Below, piece after piece: positions 1 through 8,355 of a stretch of 64,000 bases of DNA. The DNA is from CAMCXT01 sp040403315 (GTDB taxonomy: Bacteria; Bacteroidota; Bacteroidia; M30B66). The DNA lies in assembly GCA_040403315.1 (NCBI GenBank), contig JBBAKX010000001.1, positions 372,001 through 436,000 on the forward strand, given 5' to 3'. A program made the translations under genes and the position numbers. The notes beneath the pieces were generated by a model. It did no database searches, was not told the DNA's origin, and worked only from the letters and a program-made list of their open reading frames with translations. Numbering within the stretch: the stretch's first letter is position 1; every line of letters starts with the position of its first letter.

Positions 1-357
1 TTTTCCAAGCGTTAAATGAAGCGTTCTTGTTCCTAATAAGTCGCTCATGATATGCGCTTCTGAATCTTTTGGAATAATTACGTTTTTTTCGGTCATCACC
101 AACTTTACGATTACTCGGTAAGAATTCGGAGCAAAGTAAATTTTATCGACCACTCCCACTTGAAAGCCATTCAGTTGAACCGATGCAGAAGGCATTAATT
201 GATCAACATTGTCGAACACCGCGTAAAATGTGCGCGATTGAGAGAATATATTCTTGCCTTTTAGGTAATTGAAACCGATGTAAAAGATGAGTAAGCCAAG
301 GGTTACGACCATCCCAACCCGGGCCTCTTTTGATATTTTTAGTTTAATGGCTTTCAA
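1..357 (-). CDS. MCE/MlaD family lipid-transport protein (partial, 3' end beyond window)
   Basis: The visible 119 residues hold a short basic N-terminus, one transmembrane helix at about residues 15-30, then an MCE domain (residues about 38-115) with the typical 'VFDNVDQLMPSASVQLNGF' and '...VGVVDKIYF' pattern. MCE proteins sit in the inner membrane facing the periplasm and act as the substrate-binding part of Mla-type phospholipid transport between membranes. The reading frame has no ATG before residue 16. The best start is a TTG at 357, which gives MKAIKLKISKEARVGMVV, the usual N-terminus of this family. The start lies 10 bases after the amidase stop, so the two genes are probably cotranscribed. 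The rest of the gene runs off the left edge. The family call is firm; the TTG start is inferred from the alignment-like N-terminus. Confidence 0.85.
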   Translation of the reverse strand, partial: MKAIKLKISKEARVGMVVTLGLLIFYIGFNYLKGKNIFSQSRTFYAVFDNVDQLMPSASVQLNGFQVGVVDKIYFAPNSYRVIVKLVMTEKNVIIPKDSEAHIMSDLLGTRTLHLTLGK

Positions 358-367
358 GTGTTTAGTT

Positions 368-1606
368 TTATTGGAAGGCTTTAGCTTCCTGAAGGGTAAT
401 ACGTTGGTTGTTTTTAAATGCTACTACGAATGCATCCGCATATCCAGCCTTCTTCATTTCAGCCTGCAATGTAGTCGCATCTTCAAGTTTATCAAACTTC
501 CCAGCAGTATATTTCCACGAATTGTTTTGGCGATATTCCCAAACATCCTCACGACCCTTGAATACAGAAGATTTCAAGGATATTTTTTTTGGAGAATTGT
601 GAATTTGTACACGGTAAATTACTTGGTTGCTATTTTCAACTAATCCGGCATCTGGCTTAGCGACCGATTGCTCAGTTTTTTCTTCAGGCTTTTCATGACG
701 CGGATTGCTGCTTTCTAAACTCTTTTTTTCATTAGTTTCCGGCCCTTTCCCATTGTTTTCGCTCGATTCTTCTTCAAGAATTCTGTTGTCGTTCGAATCA
801 TCAACCCAAGACTTGTATTGTTGAAAAGCTTTCAAAATAGAATGTGCCATCTTGTTTTGACCTTCAACCGACTTGAGATATTTTTCCTCTTCAACATTTG
901 TTAAAAAGCCTGTTTCAATCAACACCGAAGGCATCGTTGTTCTATATAGTACCAAGAACCCAGCTTGTTTTACGCCTCGGTTATGACGCTTGGCATTGTG
1001 CTTAAATTCATGCTGTAACTTCTCTGCGAAAAATAAACTTTGATACAAATAGGCATTTTGATACAAAGAAAAGATGATATGGGCTTCAGGCGAATTCGGA
1101 TCGAAGCCATCGTATCGCTTTTCGTAGTTGTCCTCCTGAAGAATAACGGCGTTTTCTCGCCGTGCTACACTTAAGTTGTCATCAGTCTTGTGCAATCCCA
1201 TTACAAATGTTTCGGCTCCAAATGCTGCCTTTGGGCCGCTGTTGCAATGGATGCAAACAAAAAGGTCTGCATTGTTTTCGTTGGCAATTTGGGCTCGCCT
1301 AAACAACTCAACAAACACATCTGTTTTTCTGGTATAAATAACTTTCACATCTGGAAAGTGCTTTTCGATGAGCTTCCCCAATTTCAAAGAAACAGAAAGT
1401 GCAACATGTTTTTCGTAGGCCGATGATCCATGACAGCCACTATCGTGACCTCCATGTCCAGGATCGATCACCACAGTGCGCACCTTTTTTTCGCGCAACG
1501 GAATGCCCGTTGATGCTTCCAATGGCCACATGCTCAACAAGAATATTGTCGTGAGCACACCCATAAATGTGGCAATCATTAGTCTGTTATTCAGGCGTTT
1601 AAGCAT
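368..1606 (-). CDS. N-acetylmuramoyl-L-alanine amidase (Amidase_3) with SPOR-like C-terminal domain
   Basis: This periplasmic cell-wall hydrolase cleaves the amide bond between N-acetylmuramic acid and L-alanine. An N-terminal signal anchor covers about residues 8-27. The Amidase_3 domain follows at about 43-265: the first zinc ligand is in DPGHGGHD (H51), the second is E65, the third is the His in CIHCNSG, and the catalytic Glu is in VLIETGFLTN. A charged, low-complexity linker (about 275-330) leads to a C-terminal domain (about 330-410) that resembles SPOR/SPOR-like modules (VIYRVQI..., ...AGYADAFVVAF), which in related proteins bind peptidoglycan or target the septum. At 412 residues it is typical of the Bacteroidota form. 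It is divergent from lptD and is followed by the MCE gene, with which it may share a transcript. Confidence 0.93.
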   Translation of the reverse strand: MLKRLNNRLMIATFMGVLTTIFLLSMWPLEASTGIPLREKKVRTVVIDPGHGGHDSGCHGSSAYEKHVALSVSLKLGKLIEKHFPDVKVIYTRKTDVFVELFRRAQIANENNADLFVCIHCNSGPKAAFGAETFVMGLHKTDDNLSVARRENAVILQEDNYEKRYDGFDPNSPEAHIIFSLYQNAYLYQSLFFAEKLQHEFKHNAKRHNRGVKQAGFLVLYRTTMPSVLIETGFLTNVEEEKYLKSVEGQNKMAHSILKAFQQYKSWVDDSNDNRILEEESSENNGKGPETNEKKSLESSNPRHEKPEEKTEQSVAKPDAGLVENSNQVIYRVQIHNSPKKISLKSSVFKGREDVWEYRQNNSWKYTAGKFDKLEDATTLQAEMKKAGYADAFVVAFKNNQRITLQEAKAFQ

Positions 1607-1646
1607 TATTCGTAGGTTCTAGGCAAAGCATGCCGATGAAATAAAT

Positions 1647-1654
1647 TAGATTTG
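1647..1654 (+). promoter_or_regulatory. Candidate Bacteroidota -7 box for lptD
   Basis: TAGATTTG matches the Bacteroidota -7 consensus TAnnTTTG and lies 59 bases before the lptD start, in the 107-base gap between divergent genes. No good TTTG-type -33 box is seen about 20 bases upstream, so the call rests on the -7 box alone. Confidence 0.4.
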
Positions 1655-1713
1655 CACCCGTTTCTCATCCGGCCTTACAAAACTAAATCCGGGTTCACTT
1701 GCCTTTCCGATAG

Positions 1714-4224
1714 GTGTTAAAACACTTAACAACAGTTTTATTCACATTATTGTGGGTCTTTGTATCAGACCTTCAGGCTCAGAATCTCACCGAATCTGCC
1801 AACGATACCTCACGTCAAGATAGTTTAAAAACAGGATTGCCTGTTTCGCCCGACGCACTGGATAGCGAAGTGATCTACTCATCCACCGATTCGATGCGTT
1901 TTGATCTAGAAGAAAAGAAAATTTATCTCTATGGCGACGCTGATGTAAAGTACGACAAAATCCATCTTCGGGCCGATTACATCGAAATCAATTGGGAAAC
2001 CAATATCATCCACGCCGAAGGCCGGCCAGATTCAACAGGAACCGTCATTGGAAAGCCAAAGTTTTCGGAAGGATCTCAAGATTTTTCCGCTGCAAGGATG
2101 GATTACAACTTCAAAACGAAAAAGGGGAAGATCTCTGAGGTTTACACCATGCAAGGTGATGGGTTTCTGCTTGGCGAAACGGTAAAAAAGAACGAACGCG
2201 ATGAGTTTTACGTGAAGAATGGAAAGTTCACCACCTGTAACTTGCCCGAATATCCACACTTTTACATTAACGCATCGAAAATCAAGGTAATCCCCGACAA
2301 TAAAATCGTAACCGGACCAGCCAATTTGGTTATTGAAGAAATTCCAACGCCACTTGTTGTTCCTTTTGGGATTTTTCCCAACACTACATCCCGAAAATCT
2401 GGAATCATGTTTCCCGCTTACGGAGAATCTCCAGGCTTAGGCTTTTTCCTCACCGATGGTGGATATTATTTTGGTATCAACGACCATTTCGATGCTTCCA
2501 TTCGGGGCGATATTTATTCACGTGGAAGCTGGGGCTTGAAAAGTGGCATGAATTACAACTACCGATACAAATTCAATGGCGCACTTGACCTTCGTTACGC
2601 GAAAATTCTTCAAGGGGATCCCGAATTGCTAGGATCTGCTATCAGTAAGAGCTTTTTCATCACTTGGCGACACAACCAAGATCCTAAATCACGTCCCAAC
2701 TCTCGATTTTCTGCCAATGTGAATGCTGGTTCTTCCGATTACAATCAGCTCAACTCCTTCAATACAAACAACATTGTTGCAAATACGTTTCAGTCTGCAA
2801 TTACCTGGACCAAAACATTCAATCGTTTGCCTTTGAATTTGAATGTATCTGCAGGCCACAGCCAGAATACGCAAACAAGAGTGATCACTGTTACAGCGCC
2901 AGAATTACAGCTGAACATGAACCGGATTTATCCTTTCAAACGAAAGAATCCAGTTGGCAAACAAAGGTTTTACGAAAAGATCGGGATCACCGGAACCTTG
3001 CAAAGTAGAAACACCATTTCTCAACCAGATTCTATTTTTTCTCGTCCTGGATTGGGAAGAAAATTCAACAACGGTGTGCAGTTTCAATTGCCTATTGCAA
3101 CCTCCTTTCAAGTCTTGAAGTATTTCACGGTTACTCCATCAATCAACATTACAGGTCGCGGATATTTCAGCAATATTGAGAAGCGTTTTGATGCAGATTC
3201 ACAAGCCGTAGTAACCGATACGATTCGAAAATTTAGTCAGCTTTGGGAATACAATGCTTCTGTAAGCATGAGCACCCGCGTATATTCGTTTTTGAAATTG
3301 GGGAAGAATACGATTCGACACGTGGTTACACCTCAAATTTCATTCAGAGTTCAGCCCGATTTCAGCACACAAGTGTATGGCTTCTATGGCAACAACGGAA
3401 CGATAGATTCTTATTCTCCTTACGAACAAGCATTATACGGGCAGCCTTCCATCGGACGACAAGGAACGGTGAATATTGGTTTGAACAATAACCTCGAGGC
3501 CAAGGTTAGATCAAAGCGCGACACCACTGGTTCTGGTTTGCGGAAAATTGTTTTGCTCGAAGCCTTTAACATCAATACTGGTTATAACCTTGCTGCCGAT
3601 TCACTGAATTGGCAAAATGTAAGTGTTGGTGTTCGTACTAGACTCACGAAAAAAATCGACTTGGTGTTTACTTCAAATTACGATTGGTATGCTTTCGACA
3701 CTACGCTGGGCAGAAGGGTAAATCGATTCGAATTTGAAGAAACAGGGCGTTATCTCCGACCTGTTGTAACGAGTTTAGCCATCAATGCCAATTTGGCGTC
3801 TGCCGCTCCCAAGGGCAAGCCCAACGGAAGTGATAAGTCGGCACAGGCCGATGAAATCAGAAGAAACCCAACTGCTTATGTCGACTTTAATGTTCCCTGG
3901 AACTTAAATTCGGGCTTGATTGTTTCTCAAAACTTTTCAGGAAAAAAAGAAACAAAAAGTGTGATTTTTAACCTAAACGGGGATGTTTCGCTCACCGAAA
4001 AGTGGAAAATTGCGTTCATGTCGGGCTACGATTTTGTGGCGAAAGACTTCTCCTTCACGAGCATCGATATTTACAGAGATTTACACTGTTGGGAGATGCG
4101 ATTCAATTGGATTCCATTCGGTTTCAGACAGAGCTACAACTTCTCGATCAATGTGAAATCAGGAATGCTACAAGATTTGAAACTGAATCGCCGCCGACAG
4201 TGGTTCGATATCCAGAATCAATAA
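1714..4224 (+). CDS. lptD: LPS assembly outer-membrane protein LptD (OstA family)
   Basis: LptD is the outer-membrane beta-barrel that inserts lipopolysaccharide at the cell surface at the end of the Lpt bridge. The start is GTG at 1714: an in-frame TAG lies directly before it and the product begins with a clean signal peptide (MLKHLTTVLFTLLWVFVSDLQAQ). Residues about 50-170 form the periplasmic OstA/LptA-like beta-jellyroll (KKIYLYGDADVKYDKIHLRADYIEI). The rest is barrel, rich in alternating aromatic and polar strands, ending in a basic RRRQWF tail. Length is 836 residues, in the range of Bacteroidota LptD. Its stop lies one base from the stop of the convergent phosphatase gene, so no intrinsic terminator fits between them. 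Confidence 0.92.
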   Translation: MLKHLTTVLFTLLWVFVSDLQAQNLTESANDTSRQDSLKTGLPVSPDALDSEVIYSSTDSMRFDLEEKKIYLYGDADVKYDKIHLRADYIEINWETNIIHAEGRPDSTGTVIGKPKFSEGSQDFSAARMDYNFKTKKGKISEVYTMQGDGFLLGETVKKNERDEFYVKNGKFTTCNLPEYPHFYINASKIKVIPDNKIVTGPANLVIEEIPTPLVVPFGIFPNTTSRKSGIMFPAYGESPGLGFFLTDGGYYFGINDHFDASIRGDIYSRGSWGLKSGMNYNYRYKFNGALDLRYAKILQGDPELLGSAISKSFFITWRHNQDPKSRPNSRFSANVNAGSSDYNQLNSFNTNNIVANTFQSAITWTKTFNRLPLNLNVSAGHSQNTQTRVITVTAPELQLNMNRIYPFKRKNPVGKQRFYEKIGITGTLQSRNTISQPDSIFSRPGLGRKFNNGVQFQLPIATSFQVLKYFTVTPSINITGRGYFSNIEKRFDADSQAVVTDTIRKFSQLWEYNASVSMSTRVYSFLKLGKNTIRHVVTPQISFRVQPDFSTQVYGFYGNNGTIDSYSPYEQALYGQPSIGRQGTVNIGLNNNLEAKVRSKRDTTGSGLRKIVLLEAFNINTGYNLAADSLNWQNVSVGVRTRLTKKIDLVFTSNYDWYAFDTTLGRRVNRFEFEETGRYLRPVVTSLAINANLASAAPKGKPNGSDKSAQADEIRRNPTAYVDFNVPWNLNSGLIVSQNFSGKKETKSVIFNLNGDVSLTEKWKIAFMSGYDFVAKDFSFTSIDIYRDLHCWEMRFNWIPFGFRQSYNFSINVKSGMLQDLKLNRRRQWFDIQNQ

Positions 4225-4225
4225 A

Positions 4226-5143
4226 TCACGATTGAATCCATCCCAAATCAGCATTCCAAGCTTTCAAGATTCCAGTTTTAATGACCGCTCGGTCTGCAAT
4301 GATGATGTTTTGAGGCAAATCTATTAAGTCTCCTACAACACAGTAGTGGCCATGCACAACAGGCGTTTCGAATTCTGGATAGGTCCTAAAGGCACTGTAG
4401 AACGACTCAGGCAAACTTAAAAAACCAATTCCTTCGAGGTGTTTATCGTTTTCAATGAATAGGGTTTGTCTAAGCGATTTTTCGAAAGGATCCTCCCAGT
4501 ATCGAATGCGCGGTGCGTGCTGAGAACTCAAATTTGAACTCGGAAACAACTGCGCAGAATCAAGGTAAATGCTGATTCCAAAAGTGAGCACATGTAGAAT
4601 TTCTGCTAAGGATTCATCTTCGCCGAGTCCCATGTTCAGCCAATCATTTTCTTGAAGCACAAAACTTCCATTGGTTCGGTCTTTTAGCGCTTCAATTAAT
4701 TCCGGATCGTAACAGGCATGCACTACATTAAAATGCTTGGTTTCGATTGCAATTGGCAAGCGCTTTAACCAATTGATTATATCATTTAATTCTGCAGCAG
4801 ATTGTGAAAACTCAAGCATGGTTTGTTGAAACAATTTGTTCCAACCAGCCCGGTTATGCATAGTGTATTGTCCAGTTTGTGGATTCTGCTGATGATAATT
4901 TAAAAAGAGCACTTCATGGTTTCCAATTACCGCCAAGGCATTTCCGCTTTCAACCATTGCACGAACGATGCGCAAACATTCAAGGTTTTCTGTACCACGG
5001 TTTATGAAATCTCCAACAAAAACTGCTTTTAGTTCAGGATGCCAATAAGCTCCGTTTACCAATCTGAAGCCTGCTTTTTTCAAGACCGACTTTAGTTGGC
5101 TGGCATGGCCGTGTAAATCGCCAATAAAGAGATATTCATTCAT
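4226..5143 (-). CDS. Metallophosphoesterase, PPP-type (calcineurin-like) Ser/Thr phosphatase family
   Basis: The sequence carries the three PPP-family metal-binding signatures in order: GDLHGH (D9, H11), GDFINRG (D45) and GNHE (N75, H76), followed by later histidines in VHACYDP and VHGHY. This order is shared with bacterial phosphatases such as PrpE, PrpA and ApaH. The substrate could be phosphoprotein or dinucleoside tetraphosphate, and the sequence alone does not decide it. No signal peptide is present, so it is cytoplasmic. The start codon overlaps the stop of the upstream J-domain gene by four bases (ATGA), which implies translational coupling. It is convergent with lptD with a one-base gap. 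Confidence 0.85.
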   Translation of the reverse strand: MNEYLFIGDLHGHASQLKSVLKKAGFRLVNGAYWHPELKAVFVGDFINRGTENLECLRIVRAMVESGNALAVIGNHEVLFLNYHQQNPQTGQYTMHNRAGWNKLFQQTMLEFSQSAAELNDIINWLKRLPIAIETKHFNVVHACYDPELIEALKDRTNGSFVLQENDWLNMGLGEDESLAEILHVLTFGISIYLDSAQLFPSSNLSSQHAPRIRYWEDPFEKSLRQTLFIENDKHLEGIGFLSLPESFYSAFRTYPEFETPVVHGHYCVVGDLIDLPQNIIIADRAVIKTGILKAWNADLGWIQS

Positions 5144-6048
5144 ATCTCGCGGTTTTTTACTTTAAAGTACTGCACCCATTCATATAAAATACTCATAGCG
5201 AGCAAACTGAATAAAAAGCAAAGCAGATAACTTAAAGTCATCATGTAATATGTGCCTGAACTACAAATTATCACAAATCCCCAGCCTATAACTCCAATTA
5301 TCGGAAGAGGAAATGTACGGTAAAAAAGATATGTCGATCGCGCATTCAGCCAAGATTGCATATTGCCGGGCTGTATAGATTGGTTGAGCTTCTTGGATAC
5401 TGGCTTCATGAATTGATGATAAACCCAATACACACCGTAAAAAACTGCCGCAGGCGGAAACGCCAAAACGATCACAGCCAGACCCACAATCGACATGCTA
5501 AAAAACGCTAAAATCATGAAAATGGAACCCCACAGAATCCTTATAAATAGAATAAATCCATAAATAAATCCACTCATTCGATCTTCGCCTGCAAACTTTT
5601 TCTCAAAAAGCCTTTCATACATTCTGCCAATCCAATTGCCCGGAGAAAATCGCCCTTCGCCTAAGTATTTCTTTAGAAGTTGCATACTGGATCCTTTCCT
5701 AGCAAGATGAAACAGCTTCACAATATTGTCGATTTCTTTCACCAATGGATGATCCATGATGGAAGACTGCGCTGGCGCTTGACGCGGATAAGTGCGACGA
5801 ACCACTTGAACCTTTCTACGTTCAGGTACGGGATGGTTAATCTGTGTTTCGGAAAGCGACATCAGTAAATCTGATGCTTCACGAATTTTCAAAAACTGTA
5901 TTGATGCTTCTTCTTGTGAAGCTTCGTTGAAATGTTTGTCGGGATGAAATTCTTTCGCTTTCATTCTGAACGCCTTTCGCACATCATCGTGTGTTACTGG
6001 AGCATTCAGACGTAAAACAGAAAGTGCTTCGCCGACAGTCATCTTCAT
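5140..6048 (-). CDS. J-domain (DnaJ-like) membrane protein
   Basis: Residues about 6-65 form a J-domain with the HPD tripeptide at 35-37 (AKEFHPDKHF), the motif that stimulates DnaK ATPase. There is no Gly/Phe region, zinc finger or DnaJ C-terminal domain, so this is a type III J-protein. A middle segment (about 90-165) is soluble. The C-terminal half has about four hydrophobic helices (roughly 160-200, 205-225, 250-270 and 270-290), which puts the protein in the inner membrane with the J-domain in the cytoplasm. It is the first gene of a two-gene operon with the phosphatase and is divergent from the LpxD-like gene. The client or target is unknown. Confidence 0.85.
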   Translation of the reverse strand: MKMTVGEALSVLRLNAPVTHDDVRKAFRMKAKEFHPDKHFNEASQEEASIQFLKIREASDLLMSLSETQINHPVPERRKVQVVRRTYPRQAPAQSSIMDHPLVKEIDNIVKLFHLARKGSSMQLLKKYLGEGRFSPGNWIGRMYERLFEKKFAGEDRMSGFIYGFILFIRILWGSIFMILAFFSMSIVGLAVIVLAFPPAAVFYGVYWVYHQFMKPVSKKLNQSIQPGNMQSWLNARSTYLFYRTFPLPIIGVIGWGFVIICSSGTYYMMTLSYLLCFLFSLLAMSILYEWVQYFKVKNREI

Positions 6049-6128
6049 AAAAACCCTGCAATTCCGTTTTTGTTGTGCTTCTGCAGGCCTACAAATTTAC
6101 ATTACCTTTCGGCAATCATACGAATACA

Positions 6129-7061
6129 ATGAAGCTTACGCCTGCAAAAACCTTAAGTGAATTGTGCGAACTGATTGGGGCTACCTATTTTGGTCCAGCC
6201 GATCACCTCATCAGTGGCATCAATGAAATCCACAAAGTAGAACTTGGAGACCTGTCTTTTGTAGACCATCCAAAGTATTACGACAAATGTCTGAACTCGG
6301 CAGCAACTACCATTTTGATCAACAAAGAGGTGGAATGCCCTCCGGGGAAGGCGATTATTCTGAGCGATGATCCTTTTAGAGATTACAATTACTTGGTAAA
6401 TTTCTTTAGGCCTTTCCAACCGGCAAGCGGGATGGTTTCACCTACTGCCAAAATTGGAAGTAACACAATCATTCAACCAGGCGCTTTTGTTGGAAACAAC
6501 GTGGTTATAGGTGATGATTGTTTGATTCATCCCAATGTAACGATCTACGACCATACAGTTATCGGCAATCGAGTGGAAATCCATGCTGGATCAGTGATCG
6601 GAGCAGATGCTTTTTATTTTAAGCGTCGACCTGAAGGCTACGACAAAATGCTCAGCTGTGGCCGTGTGGTTATCGGCGATGATGTGGAGATTGGAGCATG
6701 TTGCACAATCGATAAAGGCGTATCGGGCGATACAGTGATTGGACGCGGAACCAAGTTCGACAACCAGATTCATATCGGTCACGATACGGTGGTTGGAGAA
6801 GATTGCCTTTTTGCTGCACAAGTTGGTGTTGCTGGAGTCGCCACCATCGAAAACCGAGTGATTTTATGGGGTCAAGTTGGGGTTTCGAAAGACTTAACTA
6901 TCGGAGAAGGTGCAGTGGTATTGGCGCAGTCGGGTGTTCCAAAATCACTAGCTGCTGGCCTAACCTATTTTGGATCACCAGTTGGCGAAGCAAAATCGAA
7001 GATGCGTGAAATGGCCTATGTGAAGCAGATCCCTGACATTCTGAAGGAATTGAAAAAATAA
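6129..7061 (+). CDS. LpxD-like UDP-3-O-acylglucosamine N-acyltransferase (divergent paralogue)
   Basis: The 310-residue product has an LpxD-type N-terminal domain (about 5-95, TLSELCELIGATYFGPADHLISGI) followed by about ten left-handed beta-helix hexapeptide repeats (about 100-290) and a short helical tail. The histidine of DNQIHIGH (H218) aligns with the catalytic His of LpxD. The usual LpxD motif around GSDGFGFA is replaced here by GADAFYFKRR, so acyl-donor or sugar specificity may differ from true LpxD. I chose the ATG at 6129 because the protein then begins MKLTPAKTLSELCELIG. An upstream extension to 6075 has no family resemblance, and a weak -7-like box (TACCTTTC, 6103-6110) lies inside it. 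Role: lipid A or a related acylated surface sugar. Confidence 0.82.
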   Translation: MKLTPAKTLSELCELIGATYFGPADHLISGINEIHKVELGDLSFVDHPKYYDKCLNSAATTILINKEVECPPGKAIILSDDPFRDYNYLVNFFRPFQPASGMVSPTAKIGSNTIIQPGAFVGNNVVIGDDCLIHPNVTIYDHTVIGNRVEIHAGSVIGADAFYFKRRPEGYDKMLSCGRVVIGDDVEIGACCTIDKGVSGDTVIGRGTKFDNQIHIGHDTVVGEDCLFAAQVGVAGVATIENRVILWGQVGVSKDLTIGEGAVVLAQSGVPKSLAAGLTYFGSPVGEAKSKMREMAYVKQIPDILKELKK

Positions 7062-7122
7062 TCAACTGAACAACTTTTAACTAATTTTCAAGTTTAACGG
7101 AAAGACCAATCGGGCTTTCACA

Positions 7123-8355
7123 ATGCTAGGAATAGTGATCGAAACACCTGCAAAATCAACAGATCAGCGCTACAAAGACCAATTGTATGCATTGCTGCAG
7201 GTTACCCGTGCAATTAATAACAACACCGCAGCAAAAGAGCTTTTTAGCATTTACCAATATATCCTTCAAACGCAGTTAGGCTTCACCAAAATCGCCTATT
7301 GCACGTTCGATGAAATCTGGAGGTGGTCCATTTGTTACAACTCTGAATTTGATACAGCGCGCATTCGTCCAGAATCTGATCTGTATAATTTCCATGAGAT
7401 CGCTTTAATTGATGATTCAGAAACGAATCCTAATCTCGCAGCCTTCGATATCATCATCCCTGTCGAACACAAAGGCAGGGCCCTATCGTATTTGCTCATT
7501 GGTGGTTTGAACAGAGAAACCATGCGCGAGGAACGCAAGTCGGACCTCGAATTTGTGCAAACCATCAGCAATGTAATTGCAGTCGCCATCGAGAATAAGC
7601 GATTGTTCAAAGACAACGTGCAACAAGAAATGTACAAGCGTGAACTTGAAATGGCACGAGAAGTTCAATCTATGTTTATTCCTTCTTCGTTGCCGCTTGA
7701 TGAGCATTTCGACTTCGCTGCGTTTTATCGTCCGATACGCCAGATAGGAGGTGATTATTACGATTTTATTAGGCTCAACGACAACGAAGTAATTTTTTGC
7801 ATGGCAGATGTTTCTGGAAAAGGAATCGCTGCGGCTTTACTCATGGCTAATTTTCAAGCCTATCTACATGCAAGGGTTGGAACAACGTCTGATCTTCGAA
7901 CCATCGTTACAGACCTAAACGATCGTGTAGTTCAAAGTGCAAAAGGAGAGAAGTTCGTGACTTTCTTCATTGCCAAATACAACACTAAAACAAGGATTTT
8001 ATCCTATATCAATGCAGGCCATAATCCGCCGGTATTAATTTCAGATGGCGAAACATCAATCCTCAGTGCAGGAACCACTGGTTTAGGGATGCTCGAGAAG
8101 CTTTATCGCTTAGAATCTGGAGAGTTGAAAATCCATCCTTCGGCTTTGTTGCTCTGCTATACAGATGGTTTGGTTGAGCAAGAGGATGAGGGAGGAAATG
8201 ATTTTGGAATCGAACAACTCGAATCGTTGCTTAAAGAACATCAACATCTTTCGGCTGGTGCGTTTAACGATATGTTAATTGGTCTTTTGACAACTTACAA
8301 GGGCGATCAACCTTATTTAGACGATATCGCTCTGCTCACTTGCAGATTTTTTTAA
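7123..8355 (+). CDS. GAF domain + PP2C-type (SpoIIE/RsbU family) protein phosphatase
   Basis: Residues about 20-165 form a GAF-like sensor domain. A short helical linker with the motif QREMAREVQSMFIPS-type (YKRELEMAREVQSMFIP) leads to a PP2C_SIG catalytic domain at about 190-405, with the metal-binding acidic residues in GGDYYDF, ADVSGKG, YTDGL and DDIALL. Enzymes of this class dephosphorylate anti-anti-sigma (STAS) proteins in partner-switching pathways. No STAS protein or anti-sigma kinase is encoded nearby, so its partner must lie elsewhere or differ. The last 39 bases overlap the convergent O-antigen ligase gene. The conserved DDIALL motif is inside that overlap, so the C-terminus is real. 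Confidence 0.9.
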   Translation: MLGIVIETPAKSTDQRYKDQLYALLQVTRAINNNTAAKELFSIYQYILQTQLGFTKIAYCTFDEIWRWSICYNSEFDTARIRPESDLYNFHEIALIDDSETNPNLAAFDIIIPVEHKGRALSYLLIGGLNRETMREERKSDLEFVQTISNVIAVAIENKRLFKDNVQQEMYKRELEMAREVQSMFIPSSLPLDEHFDFAAFYRPIRQIGGDYYDFIRLNDNEVIFCMADVSGKGIAAALLMANFQAYLHARVGTTSDLRTIVTDLNDRVVQSAKGEKFVTFFIAKYNTKTRILSYINAGHNPPVLISDGETSILSAGTTGLGMLEKLYRLESGELKIHPSALLLCYTDGLVEQEDEGGNDFGIEQLESLLKEHQHLSAGAFNDMLIGLLTTYKGDQPYLDDIALLTCRFF

